Under the pieces are notes generated by a model. The model did not search any database and was not told where the DNA came from. It saw nothing but the letters and a program-made list of their open reading frames with translations. Below are positions 9,601 through 24,600 of a DNA stretch of 64,000 nt, in pieces. Each line of letters opens with the position of its first letter. The first letter of the stretch is position 1. Source of the stretch: Phoebastria nigripes (taxonomy: Eukaryota > Chordata > Aves > Procellariiformes > Diomedeidae); contig JAYKAV010001798.1 of assembly GCA_035582835.1 (NCBI GenBank), positions 1,026,329-1,090,328 of the forward strand, read 5' to 3'. The position numbers and the translations under genes are program-made.

Positions 9601-12600
9601 CTAAAAGGCCACAATTTCAAAATGTTTCTTTCATCGAAAATGGGAACAGCTATCCAATATGGAGTCTGTCTTTTACAGCTTGTCTCCACCAGCAAATGAT
9701 GATGTTTTGTAACAAACTCTAGTGTGCTTTTAATCATACAGTATCTACTTGTGATTAACTTGAAGGGACTGTGATCAATGTAATTTTAGATGTAACAGTG
9801 TTTTGGGTGTTTTTTCTGGTCTTGCAGACTGCTTCTTGTTTAACTTCATCTTAGCATGATAACGCCTTTACTTGGTAGACAAGCCCAGCAAAACCTTGAA
9901 ATCGGTACTTGCTATCCAGCAGCTTGCACTGAAGAGAGTAAATCATCATGTCCCAGTGTTATAAAAGGCGTACTAGTATGCTGTGCTGGAGGAGGCTCTT
10001 ATCTGCATATTTTTAAGGTTTGGACCAACTGAGAGTCCCAAACGTTCCTACAGACAGTTTTTAGGAGACTAAGTGAAAGCTTACTTCTCTTTCATAACTG
10101 GGAACAATATTTCAAAAGATCCTTAGTGAAGCTACAGAAAAGCACCATCTGTCCTGAGCAGAAAAAACAGTGTTGTTTAATTAGTATGTGTTAGCTAAAC
10201 TTGATATAAATCTGTTTTCCTTGACACTGTAGTAAAGAGCTGAGAATATATTCATTTGAGACTTAGAAAAAAGTTTATTCTTTTATTTGAAAGAAAAAGT
10301 ATTTCCTTTAAAAATTTCTTTCCTTATATAGGTTATAGGTAATGTCAAAAACATGTCAATCACATAAAGTTCAGAGAAGGTGTGGAGTAATGAGGACAAA
10401 AGTAATTCTAAGTTTTTCTTTAAAGAAGAGTAAGTTCTGAATTTGATTCTCAAGTAAGAACATTGAAGTAATTAGATTAGAGCTTTGTGCAAGGCTGTTT
10501 TTTCTGGAGGAGAGCTTTTATAAGCAAATGGAAGAAGGAATGATAAGGGAGAATTTAAATATTACACTTAGAACAAAGGTCTGAATAAGTCTTTTAATTT
10601 GAAATAAGCTAATATTTCTGGCTAGCTAATATTTACAGTTTTATGTATTCAAGAGTTTAACAGCTACACCGGTCTTCTAAAACTGTTTCAGAATCGTTCA
10701 GATTTTCAGTGCCAGCATCGATGGCAGAAGGTATTAAACCCAGAATTGATTAAAGGTCCCTGGACTAAAGAAGAGGATCAGAGGGTAATAAAAACTAATT
10801 GATACTGTATTCTTTTACTGTAATAAAACTGGCATTCTTAGCACACTGCTAAGAATGTGTACTTTTTCTTAGGTTTCATCCCCACAAAAATGATGTCTGA
10901 TGCATCTTGTGACATAGATAATTACATTACATTACGCTGTGTGAGAAGAAAAAAAAAATGCAGCTGCTCTTAAGTAGATGGAATGTCTGGTCTGCTCAAG
11001 TGTTTCATTTCCCTTTGCTCAGATTGCTAGCTGAACTACTCTAGTTTACCAAGTAGAGGAGATCTCTTTACAGCACTAAAGATCAAAGGTCTCATTTACA
11101 TTTTTCCTCAAACCCACCAGACTTAAAGGGGTTGGGAATAAGGGAAATTATTTCATGCTCTACTGTTATAGAAGCTAGCAATGGTGCACTAGACTCCTTT
11201 TCCCCATCTCTGTTAATCCACACTGTAGCTTTTTGCCTGCAAAACCTGGACTGCCCAGGCAGTAGGGAGGTGCANATACGATAGCTTTCACATACAATAT
11301 TTCAAATCGACTGCTTATTCCCACTGTTTAAAACTGTTTTAAGATGTTTAAAACTAGTATTTGTCAACTTGTGAATATGGTCGTCTTAATCTATTTTTTC
11401 ACAGTTCTCATCAGTCTTTTAAGAAAAAGCTTCAAATGTGTAAAAACACGTAGAAATGGGATGCAGGTTGGGAATAGAGAGGTGTGGGTTTTTTCTTATA
11501 CGTTTGTTGTTGAAAAAAGTCAAACCAAGCATCTTTACCAGCTTCTTTTTTGGTCTTTCCTAATGTCAGCTTATGCAATGGGTGACAGAAAGGAAACTTC
11601 CAAATGAGTGTGTTCATCAGTATATACTTATATTCTAAACACAGTGAATTTGGAGTTAATAAGCAATTTTTGGATTTCTTGAAAAATAATTTTTAAAACC
11701 TCAAGTCGCTGTCTGCCTCCTTAAGCCTAGTATCTTATCAAGTTGACTATTATAATCCTATTCTAAAATGTGAGTTTATCACTGTTCTCAGTCTTTGATT
11801 AGGAAAACTAGGGTTTGGAATTACAAAGTGCTTTCATCTGTGTTCCAGGTTATTGAATTAGTTCAGAAGTATGGTCCAAAGCGCTGGTCTCTAATTGCAA
11901 AACACCTGAAAGGAAGAATAGGCAAGCAATGCAGAGAGAGATGGCATAACCATCTCAATCCTGAGGTAAAAAAGTCTTCGTGGACAGAAGAAGAGGACAG
12001 AATAATCTATGAAGCTCACAAGCGTTTGGGAAACCGATGGGCTGAAATAGCAAAACTTCTTCCTGGAAGGTGCTTTTCAACTCTATTTGTGTTAAATATT
12101 GGAATATGGAAAGCAGTCATCGCACAAGTCTTTCCAATGTAATTTGTTAGAGAGCATCTGTTGAAACTTAAGTCACAACATCTTTATCTTGATAGATTCT
12201 GAAATTTTTTTAAGATCTTTTGCATTTGATTATGTATTATTAAAAAGATATAAAACCAATAAAAAGACCTCTAATGCTCTGCAGGTTCCTTCAAAAATCC
12301 TCCTGTTAGAAAAAAAACTGTAGTAGAGCTGAAGAGTAACTGCAAGTAATAGTGGAAGAATGCCTTAACATCTTATGACCTTATATCAAAGTGCCTTCAT
12401 TAATATGCATTTGGGAGTGACTTTCTTTTTGGTTTAAGATCAGAAATTCTTTTATTTATTTATTTTTTGTGGAACACTTCTTGTTAAACAGGACACTCAA
12501 AAAAGAGAATCTTAGTAACCTTCATAAGTTGAGGCTTAGGAGTCATGCATTGCAAAGCTAGTTGGTTACCATGTAGTCTCTAAGTTAAGAATGAATTGTA

Positions 12601-15600
12601 TGCATTGATGTCCTTGTCTTTGTTTCAAGTGTGATTGCCAACTTATATGCTTGTGGAAAACAAAATTTTAGTGTATAAAGAGTTTAATGAAATAAATTTT
12701 TTACCTTGTACTGTTAGTTGAAATTCAATGTTAAGCTGTCCCTCTCTAAATTCAGTCTGTGTGTTCAGGAGGTGACTGTCTAGCTGTGCCTAAGGAATGT
12801 CAGCATTTGTTATGATGGGAGAATGAGTCCTTAGAGATGTGGGTTTAAAAACTTGACATTTTGATTAAGTACACAATCCATGAATCACAGGAAATCCTTT
12901 GGAGGAATGGGAAGGGAATGGATTGCATCTTAATAGAATTTCAGAGAGGGAAGATGAGTTTGTAAGGACAGAGGCATTCCTCATTCACTAACTTATTTGT
13001 TGAAAATAAATCCAAGATGAGACTCTTGGCTAAAGATTGGATCCTAGACCTAGAAGATTNGTAAAGAGTCTAACACTAGTGGGATGAAAAAGGGGAATAC
13101 TTCTTGGAGTTGAACTTAAATGAAGAATGGGGTACACAGAAATAAAAATTACTTTGAGCCTCTTTCTAAGGCTAGTAATAATATTATTAGTATTTTAGCT
13201 AATATTTTAGACTGTAATGCAGTCATACTCTACTCTTGCCTTAATGCTTGTCTAGTGTTAAAAGTGATTTCAGCCTGCTTGTCAAACTGCAGGCATTTTC
13301 TTTCCAAGGGGAGTGACAGTGGGAACTGGTCTTCCGCCATGCCTGCTTTCCCCATACAAGATCAAGGACACCAAGAGGTAGCGGGATGTTCTTCCACAAA
13401 GCTGCACATAAAACTCAGAGCTGGGAATGCAGGCTGTCATTTTTTTTAGAAGAGATGTCTTCCAGTGGCAAACACTAGCCACAGCGCCCGTATTATGCTG
13501 TGGGACAGTAGGGTGATTGCCTTAGCTTCATGTTCTGCAAATTTATAGCAGAGGGTAAATAATGTAGTGGCAGAGAACACATGGTTGTTCCAAGTACCCA
13601 AGAAAAAAGATTCTCACCTGTGATAATAGCCAGAACCAAGGCTTTCTCTTTTGCTACTTCTAATTTCCTGCAGACTTGAAGTTTAGTAGAAGGAAGTTTT
13701 GAAAAGAGTAGCTTTCTAGTCATTATGCCAAAACCCCACTGATAATAGAACTTCCAGTCCAAGCTCCTGGAGCTTTCTGGATTTGTGGCTTCGGATTAAC
13801 CTACTGTACAAACACTGTAAATTATGCCAAGTATATTAAACTTTGAGCTATGGAAACCAGTCACTGTTGTACACTTTCATTTTAGGACTGATAATTCGAT
13901 TAAAAATCACTGGAATTCAACAATGCGAAGAAAGGTGGAACAGGAAGGATATTTACAAGATGGTATAAAGTCTGAAAGAGCTAGTTCATCCAAACTGCAG
14001 CCCCAACCTTGTCTGACTATGGAACACTTGCACACTCAAAATCAATTTTACATACCTGTTCAGACACATGTAAGTTCAAAATCCAGAATAATTAGTATTT
14101 CCCAGTTTCAAATAATTTATTGGGTTTGGAACGAGAAACAAATCTGAAAGAATGAAGATCTGTTGAGTATTTTTGTGATATTCTGGTAACTTAGGGTTTG
14201 TAAACAATAACAAACAGTTTATGTGCAATAAACTAGAGATAATTTTTTAGCCTCCTTTTCTTTAGGGTTTGTAAAATGATTTATGTCTTTTTAGATTCCA
14301 GCATACCAGTATGCCTCGCCAGAAGGCAGCTGTCTAGAACATGCTTCAGCTTCTTCCAACTTAGTTCAGGTAAATTGTTAATAGGCATTGTAAATGAAGA
14401 GAATGTACTGTGTATTATGCTGTAAAATGAAGAGTTTAAAAACCTGTAACTTCAAAATGTCTTTAAGTCTTTATCATTCACCTAAATTTATGTATGTGTT
14501 CCTCTGTAAGTAGGCTTGCTAGCTTAATTGGTAGTTCTAGATAGGAAAAAAGGAGCTGTCTTTATACATCCCAGAAACACAATGGTTGTGCTTATTTCTG
14601 ACAGAAGTATGGCTTAAAACATAGTCTACTCATTAAATCTTTAGGTTAAAATCATGGCCTGTTAGTATTACCTAGTTTCTGAGAGATTTAACGACAAGAT
14701 TTTACTACTTCATATATGTAATAAATATAACCCTATCTGAAAGACTCAGTTCAAATAACTTACTGTGACTTACACTTATGGCTGTGCTTTCTTGTTCTCA
14801 ATAGGTTTTAGTTTTTTCTGACTGATAAACTTCTGTCAATCAGTTGAAGATGCTCTTTTGCAACATTCTAAATCCTGAAGTATTGAGAAACTTTAAAACA
14901 ACAAAAAAAAATCAGATATATTTACTTCCTTTTGCTCCTTTGGGCTCACTTAGAATATATCTGAAATTCCTCATGTGTGGCAGACTGAATGTAGGTCTTG
15001 GTTTGTAATATCACTTCTTGGAAGAATTTTTGTGAATTTGAAATTAGTAAAAAAATTATTTTGACACAGGGAATAATACATACTTTGTTTGTGCTAGATG
15101 TGTCAGAGGCACTCTGCAGAACTCTGTACCTAACCTTAAGTTTCCCTGTGCAGGTCATCTGTTTCATGGTGCATTTTCTTCCCTGATCTCAGTATAAGAA
15201 TACAAATCATAACAAAGCCTCGTATGGCCTTTGACGCTCTGGATTACCCTATACAGAAAAGTATAAGATACTTTCTGCTCCTTGAAGTCCTCCCTAAACT
15301 GGGGAGTATAACTAGTTTTGAAACTCATGGCATATATCCTCACTTTACCTACATTTATAGCAATAATAGAAAGTTTTAAGGAGGTTAAAAACAAAGCAAG
15401 CAACCAAAACCAATTAGTTAATTTTCTTTTCTGGTAGTAGTGATAGGATTGCTTGTGTAGACACTCTGTCAGCAAATGCTGGTTTGAAACACTTTCTTGC
15501 ACACTTAGTGAGGATAAATAACTCAAAATTCTAGAAAGCACATGAAAACACAAACACATCTACCAAGGTGCCAACATTGTTGCTTCTATTAGAGATAGAA

Positions 15601-18600
15601 CTGAGTGACTTTTGGTTAAAAAGTGCTATAGCGTACTGAGCATGTACAGGCCATATTAGAAACCTGTTAAACTATTAGCTTGTATATCACTTTAACATCG
15701 GATCCATCTCCTGGTAGTTGCTGGAGTTGTTTCGCTTGCGAGTGACTACTGTATTACAAAATATGATACAGCTTGAACAGCTCTGTTCCCGCTATGTGTG
15801 GATTTCTGTTAAAAATGTAGCTGTGTTATAATGTAGAATCTTTACTGTGGAGGGCTGGCAGAGATGGAAAATAGTAATGGCTTCTTTCTTAAATTTTTTA
15901 GCAGTCGTTTATTGATGATGATCCTGATAAAGAAAAGAAAATAAAGGAACTTGAATTGCTACTAATGTCAGCAGAGAATGAAATCAGAAGAAAACGAGTG
16001 TCTTCTGTAAGGACTGTAAATTTCTGTAAATATTTGAATATGCTTTACTGAGATTAAGCCTCGGCAATTTAGTAATGGATGTTGGTTTTTTTGTGGTGTT
16101 TTTTCACCCGACCTTCTAAAATCAAACCTATGGCTGTTGGGTTGTAAAACAAAGTCTATATATTAGAATTGAGGCAAATTATTCTTAGTGCAGTTTTCTA
16201 AACTGTGAAAACAGCAGAAATATGACCTGCAATTTGGCAGTTGTTCCTAAGACCTAGGATTTTAATCCTCTTCAAGAGGAAGCATGTTTGTTGATATCAC
16301 TGCCATTCAATTTTATAGATCAGCAATGTCAATCATCTATTCAACAGAGAAAGGTGAAATATACATAGGTTTTGCCCTATTTGATTTCAAAAGGTCCTGT
16401 AGATTATATTTTTATCAAACTTCTGTGTGAGTGCTTGCAATACTTAATATCCACATTCAGACATGACAAACAGTATATAAATTTGCACTGTACGAAATTT
16501 ACATGTACTTCAGTGGAATGAGGGAAACTTGCAGATGACAGTCACTTATTTCCTCAAGAACAGAGGGCTGTGAACAACATCAGACACCTAACCAACCCAA
16601 CCGTATTGATCACTAATTTAGATTACAGGTGAACTTCCATTTCTTTGTGGTGGAGCTATTCCTGGCATTCTCTTGAAACAGTGCAACGTTCTGCTTATCT
16701 AGTGGAATCTGCTTTGCTTCTAGATTTCCAGTGAAAATGAAAATCTCTTTCTTGAGTACTAAGCAGTGTACTAAAATGGGATAACCATTTAGAAGTAAAC
16801 TATCAATGCAGAATCTGCGTTAAAAACAAAATGGGATCAAACAAGAAGTATTTCACATTCTAGAAACAGTTTCTAATCTGAAAACGTGCCTGTGTTCTGT
16901 AGTGAAGATGCCTTTGTAATGTACTGATGTTCAGGAACACAGGAAACTTGCATCAGAGATGGCTTCCAATACAACCCATAATTATCTAAATTATAAGCAT
17001 GTATAAGATATGAATGAGAGGTAAGATAAAAATCTTACACAATTTGAGAATGTTGAGTATGTTAATGTAAGGAGAAGACTAACTGCATTAATGCAAACAG
17101 ATAATTAGTGTTTGAAAAAGCAAAAATCAATCAATCAGTTGTGCTTAGTCTTTCCACATACTACTTTTTTTTTTCCTCCCCACGGTCACATAATTGACTC
17201 TTTTCAACTTCTAAGTTGAATAAGATTACCATGTTTCTTCATACTTTTTAGCAAGCTGGAAACTTACCTTGTTGGTCTGGAAGTTTTGTCACAGAAGATT
17301 GTGTGTCTAATACACTAAATAGCCTTGGGGAACAAACAAGTGAGTTCTACAGCATGGATGAGACCCACAGCGCATCTGTTCAGCAGAACTCACCACCTAA
17401 GTATTTGGCTGTGGAAGCAAATACAATGTTATCATCTCTACAAACCATTCCGGAATTTGCAGAGACACTAGAGCTTATTGAATCTGTAAGTCTGTATTTA
17501 TTCTAAGTTTATTTAGGACCATCAACTTACACAATATGTGTAAGATACTCTTAAAAATTACCTTATTCTGTACTTGTCTGTAGTTTCACCCATATTGAGT
17601 GATTTGTTTTATTGCCTGTTTTAAACGAATTGTGTTCTAAAATATTTAGTGTTTTGGGATTGTGTGAAAGGTACAGGGAGAATAATTCAGTATATGGCTT
17701 CTGGAGGTAGAGAGCTGTTAGATTGGCTTGGACGTTGTGGGATAATCTTGGATAAGCCTGCCAGTGTTTGAGTGTTTTGCATCTTGCCTCATAGGATCCT
17801 GTAGCGTGGAGCGATGTCACCAGTTTTGAGCTTTCAGAGGCTGTTGCATCTCCTGTCAAGCCAGCTCCAGTAAAACTAATGCGGATTCAACACAATGAAG
17901 GGGCTGCTGAGTGCCAGTATAACGTCAGCGTTGTGCTTGATGGCAAAAAACACAGTAGCATCAGTGGCGAGGAAGAAGCAGTTTTTCCAACAACCCCAAA
18001 CTTAACTAAATTCAGCACTCCACCTGCTATCCTAAGAAAGAAAAAGAGATTGCGTGTTGGGCAGTCACCAGTTAATGAACTGAATGATGGCTTGTGTAAT
18101 GATGCCATCAATGTTGCACTAAAGCATACACCAGTGAAAACACTACCATTTTCTCCATCACAGGTGAGTTTATTTTTAAATCTGGCTGAACTATGAAGAC
18201 TGCAGTGGGTGGATTATAAATTACAAGTACTTTCTTCCCTAGTCATACATTGTAGCCTAAACAAATATGTTCAAAAACTTCTTAAAACATCTGCGTAAGA
18301 GTAGATATATTAAAAATAAATTGTTAAATAACCTATTTCCTCTGTTTTGAAGACTAACTGGGGGGGAGAGGGGCAGCAACTTATGTCTCAGCTCACACTT
18401 TCTCATGCAAATAATTGTTGATAGAGACCTGTTGTCTCTGTGACCTAATTAAGCAGTAGGGATTTTAAGGAGAAAATAAAAGTTTCAGCAATAAATATCG
18501 CAAATGTCTTGGAGTATAAGTCGAGAATAGTTTATTGGGGTTTGTCAGTAAAAGGCCCTCAGATATATACATACAATTTTTTTTACTGCTTAGTACAGCG

Positions 18601-21600
18601 GTGAAGTTTTGTGCTTTAAGGTTGCTTAGGTTTTTTTCCTCTCTTGCGCTTAGTTTTTCAACACTTGCTCTGGAAATGAACAATTTAACCTTGAAAATCC
18701 TGCATTTACATCGACTCCAATCTGTGGGCAGAAAGTTCTTATTACAACTCCTCTACACAAGGAAATGACACCAAAAGATCAAAAGGAAAATGTGGGGTAG
18801 GATTATTACATTAAACACCTGGTGGTGGTGCTCAAATAAAAACAAGTTTTTCTATAAACATTGAGAAATTAGTCTACCTGTATGCATACTGTAAACGAGT
18901 TTTAAAACCCTTAACACTTAAATACTTGTGTACAAACAAACTGGCTTCCTGTTTTTAACTTAACAGAAAGTGACTTGTACTCAGTTAAAATTTTTCCTTT
19001 TTTAAAATACTGAACAAAATCCAATTAAAGTTTAACATACCTGGGGTAATGCTATGGTGATCTTAATTCTTTCAGATTCATGGTGGTGATATCTGTTGTG
19101 TAAATTAAGGTATTTTAAAATGTTTCTTAGATTCATTTTATTACATTACTGTTGATAAAGTGAAATATTGAAATGCATGTATGAACACTTTTCTATGCTT
19201 GAATAGTTTTAGAACTCCCACAATTAGAAGATCTCTTTTGGGTTCAACACCAAGGACGCCAACTCCTTTTAAAAATGCTTTGGCTGCTCAGGAAAAAAAG
19301 TATGGTCCCCTCAAGCTTACGGTATGTGATGACATTGTTTATTTTCTTCTTTGTAAAGTCTAAATGCCCTCTTGTTTTTGAGATATTGTAAGCCTCAGCA
19401 TGATCTTAGAAAGCATTTTCTAACAATGCTGTTGTTTCAGTGACATTCCATATTATCCTAGAGAACAGCTAGAATATGAATCAAAAATGTTTCAAGTTTT
19501 GTATGTTAGACTAGTATCCTTCAGTGTAGTATGGAGGCNTTGTTTTTTTGAATGGTACGTGGTACATACAATCATCTGATCCATAGTAATCTTAAATGCA
19601 TTGGTTCCGCATTTGTGAGTTGTTTTAAATTTGTATAGCCTTGCCAACACTGTACCTCTTATGAGGTGGTAACATCGTTGTCTGCGATTTTAATTTTAAT
19701 ACTTTAGCATTCTGTTTTTTCAAAAGAAAAATTGCAAGTGAGAGTGAATGGTGTGGGTCCTCCGACTGGATAATCTAGTAAGAGCAAACTGGTGCAGATG
19801 AATGTGACTGACTTCATTATTTTAAGCAACTTTCTCATTTGACTTGAAAAACTGCATTATCTTTGAATCCCCTGGACTGAGTTGCTTTCTGGTTTTGGTT
19901 CTTCTACAGTGCTAGGACTGAAACTAGATGTTTACCACTGCATGCTAGTATTCTAAGAATTTTTTTGATGGGAAGATGTTTGGAAGTGTTTTATCCTTCC
20001 TAGGGGCTTACTTGAGTGACGTCTACGATTTTCTTCATCCTAAAAACCAAAATCTTAATATAGCAATTTGTTATTCCTCTGATTCTTCTGGCTGTCACAG
20101 AAGACTTTTTTTTTATTGACTATGGATAATGTTAGTTTTTTGTTTGTTTGTTCCAAATGAATTCAATTTTTGCTCTCTTCCTAGCCTAGCTAAGGTATGT
20201 TAATGCATAATAACTTTTGGAATTCAGTAGACATATGCTTTTCAAGTTCTGAAAAAATTCCAGCCAATATATATTGACTACTTCTTTTCTGCAAACACAG
20301 AAGGTAGCTCAGACTTTGCCACAGGGCTTGGCACCATCTGTGTTACCCTATAGATTCACAGTCTCTCACTATGCAAATGGAGTGGTTTGGCATTCCTGTT
20401 TCTGTCCACTATTAACCTCCTGTTCAAAATCAAATTTTGAGGGCTTAAGGGAATTCTTCTCCTGTTGGTACACAAAGGAGCCATCTGTATGGCTTCTGTG
20501 AAATTCTGTACTGTACTTAGGACTATCAATGTCTTATTCAAAGATTTGTGTTACGACTGATACAAATTCCTTTCCTGACAAGAGTCATACTTTTATAGTA
20601 CAGTTTTTTAGTATGTTTGTAGGCATGTATATATACATATGTGTGTTTATGTATGTGTTTAGTATATATAAAGCATTTGTATCCCTTTTGTCAGTGGATA
20701 ACCATTGCTAATAAATGCAAACAAGTAGTTTACATGTCATCTTCAATGCTACCTTGCATTTTTTGAGGCACCGTGTGCATGTATATGTTTTATCTGGCTA
20801 GAAATAATGTGGAGTAAAATGAATCAAAAAAATCTGCATAGCCTTGAAATGTTGATCTGTAGTTGTTAACTACAATAGCTTAAATCCTTTTATCTATTGC
20901 TATATTTTGCAAGATCTCTTTTCTGGCCTACATTAGCTGAAAGTAGAATATGGTAAAAACTAGCAACTAATAGACTTCCTGTATTTTCTCCTCCAATTTT
21001 AATTAACGTAGTCACAACCACTTGCCTTCTTGGAGGAAGACATTAGGGAAGTTTTGAAAGAGGAAACTGGAACAGATATATTTCTCAAGGAGGAAGATGA
21101 CACTGTGTATAAAAGCTGCAAGGAGGAGGTAACATTACAATAATAATTTCAAATAGGAAATAACTGCTTTTAAATAATGTTTTACAATTTTTCTCTGCAA
21201 AATGTTTATTGCAGCACAACTCTTCTAAAAAAGTCAGAAAATCACTGGTCCTAGATCCATGGGGAAAAGAAGAGGTTGGTGCCCAGCTCTTCACAGAAGA
21301 TAATAGTTTAGATGTACAGGTAAGTATTAAACTACTGAAGAGCATCACTGGCAGCAATATTAATATAGAACTGAGTATCTTTCTTTCTATCAACTAAAAT
21401 AAAGTGTTTGGATTGAGGCTAGATTCATAAATCTAGAAAGTGAAAATCATCTTCAGTTTGAAATACTACTTCAAGTACTTAAGCAATACTTGAACATCGG
21501 GCTTGAATTCATACATGAATTCTTTCTTTCAGGCCTTCAGAGCAGGACTAGTAAAGTAATGTGGATGCTTTGCAGATTTGCTGTTATAGCAAAGCTGCTT

Positions 21601-24600
21601 CCGTGCTGGTTACCTATAAACTTTAGCATATATGGCACACTGAAGCTCTATGTAATACACCAGGAAGATTGCATTTGCCCCTGTGTTTTGCATACTTGAC
21701 AGTCTGGCAGACATGTTCTGAAGATACCTAATTGCATATTAGGCAGCATGTTTTCCCTTTTCCCGCTTCACGTAGTAGGGGAATACTTTAAGAAATATCA
21801 AGCACGTAGAAGATGAGGTTTGTGGGCTTCTTCTGCCTGAAGGAGTTTGAATACTTCTGTCTCAACAACCAAGACATCAAGAGTTCAGAGATGGGGCTGT
21901 TTTGGTCCCTCATTCCTTTAAAAAGTAGCCCAATATTTTTTCCAGTTGAGTGATTGCATAGATTAATCTTTAGTCTTGTAGTTTGTAGGAAAACTTCATT
22001 CTAATCTAGTTCTTAAATTAATGTATGTATGTGTTTAATTCTGAAAGAGCAAACATCTGTGACTCTTGATCAGGTATAAAGCTATATTCAAGAGGTAGGA
22101 GCCAAAGTCCCTAAAAAGAGCAGGTGCTTAAGTCATACCACTTTCTGATTATTGTAGCTGGTTTTCTAAATTCCCTTCTTAAATGCCTCGTAGACTCTGT
22201 GCCAAGCCTCGGTGTCTGTCCACTGGGTGTTAGGTNCTCTGCCACCTAGTGGAAACTCCCCGCTTCCCCGAGAACATCTCTGTCTTGTGAGGAGCAGCGT
22301 TGCTGCAGCCATTCAAAACAGAAACAAAATGCCTGGTGTTCTGTTAGTAATGTTTTGTTATGACATGGTATATTGCACATCACTGATGTTCAGGTTATTA
22401 AGCTAAAGCCAAGATACGCTATGATGTTGTGGTATATTAAAGGCAGTGGACTGGGAAACAATTGCTTTTCCTCCATTTTTATGAGGGATGCTGGTGCAAC
22501 AGAAACGTTCGCTCTTAGCAAGAGAGGTAGTGGTAGTATCTGATTTAAAAATGAAAAAAAAGTGCCAATCCTTAAGTAGAAATTGTGTGTCCATGTGGCG
22601 GTAAGTTAGGAGCAATGTCCGAGGTAGAACAAATATGTAAAGGTAGCTTAACGCAGTTTAATGGGGTGGTTTTGTAAGCAAACAAGTACATATGCCACTG
22701 TTACTCTCATCTGATTTCACTCTCTAAAATTGCCATATACCTTCTGCTTTGCTATAGTGAAGCTGGATTAATTTCTTTTTATTTCCATAAACATTATCAG
22801 CATATAAAAATCTTCTGAAATGATCAATCCAGTGCTTATTTCAGTTCTTAAAGCAGTTCCTCCCCCTGATGTGATCTTAATTTTTTTTTACTCCAGTCTC
22901 CTTGTGCTTACTTTCACAAGGGTTGTACTAGAAGTGAATTAAAAGCTTCTTTCTTTAAAACTGTTCTGTAGTTGCCACTTTATCAAGTCTTGTTCTTAAC
23001 AAAATGTCATCAGCTGTAGCATGGCTTTATATGAAGGAAACCGTCTACTCAGTAATGCTCAAATCATGCTAGCTAGCAGTTGCTTGTTTTACTGTGCTCA
23101 GTATTGACTATGAACCCCAGTATAGACCAGGCTAGTTCTTCATAACTGTTCATTACTTTTTCTTTTCAGATTCTTTCCTAGGGTCTTTCTGATAGTATTT
23201 GCTTTGTTTACATTTTGGCTTCTCTGATCAAAGCAGTTGAAGACTTTTTTTTTTAAATTAAATACTAATTATTATTCCTGTTCCCTACCCTTTTTTTTGT
23301 CAATAGTCGGAAAATGCATATACCACATCTTTATTAATGATACCATTGTCGGAAATACATGACAACAGATGTAACCTGACATCAGAAAACCAGGATGCAA
23401 ATGCAGCAAACAAAGCAAATGCCGTAATTAAGAAGAAACTGAATGCATGTGCTTCAAAAAATGTCAAAATGGAGAAAGCTCTTCAGGTCTGGATGCAAAG
23501 AATTCTATTAGTTTTGTTAGCAGGTTAACAAAGAATTTCTTTCTGGTTTCTGTCTTGTACTAATGTCTGAATTGTTCGATTCAGTCATCTAGTTTCGGTC
23601 AGTGTTTCCATGATCCTTATTTCTTGTAAGTTGGTTGTTTGTCCACAAAGTGTTTATTCATAGCTAAGTTCTTTAAATATAACCCTGATGTTTCACTGAG
23701 TGGCCTCTAAGATTTAAACGTGGGGGGAAAAAAACAGGATAGGGCAGACCTACAAAACAGGTTTGGGTACCAAAGTCTTAGCAGTAAGAAAACTTGACTT
23801 GGTGCAAACTAAACCTCTATAGCACCTAAGTTTCTCAAATTTGCCTGGTGCTTACTTCATAATAAGCCCAGTGGAATTTGTTAAGCAGAGTTCATCCACA
23901 GGTTCTGTTTGGTAATTGTTCTTGTAACGTACTTGTTCTTGTACATCTATGTATTTTCCATACCATTAAAACTGTGGAACCTAGTTTTTCCTCTGTGTGT
24001 GTCTTGACCACCAGCTTTAGGGAGAGATTCTCTTTGACCTAACTTGGTGCTTGGTGCCTGTTCTAGTTTGCCCCATAGGGAGTTAACATATAAAGTTTTT
24101 GTGTCTTCTCAGAATATATACAGCTAATTTAAAATTTAAAAAAAAAAAAAAAAAAAAAAAGGCAGGGCACCTGGAGCCTGATCTTCCATGTCCCACTTAA
24201 TTGCTTTAACGATGATGTATTTGTAAGTACAGAGGCAACAGTATTACTTTCTGATCCTTTCTTATGAGAAGAAAGAACAAACCTCATTTAATTGTGATGT
24301 TCCAAAAAAAGAATTAACTGCTGTGAATTGCAGCAAAGGTGAATACATCTATCTGGCCCAGAACTATGCTCTTAAGAATACTTAAAAGGGGAGCTTAGTC
24401 ATACTATACTCACAAATATTCTCATTGAACCATTTTTCCCTTTTTGCTCTTTCCCCTGAGAAATTCCCTCTCAGTGTAGTGGCCTCTCTAACCACGAGTC
24501 CCTTCCATGAATCAAGTCCTGCTAAATTTCTAGACAAACTCAAATGGCTAATTTTCTCCGTGCATCTATATGTGGAACTGATCCTTTGGATCAGTTTCTA

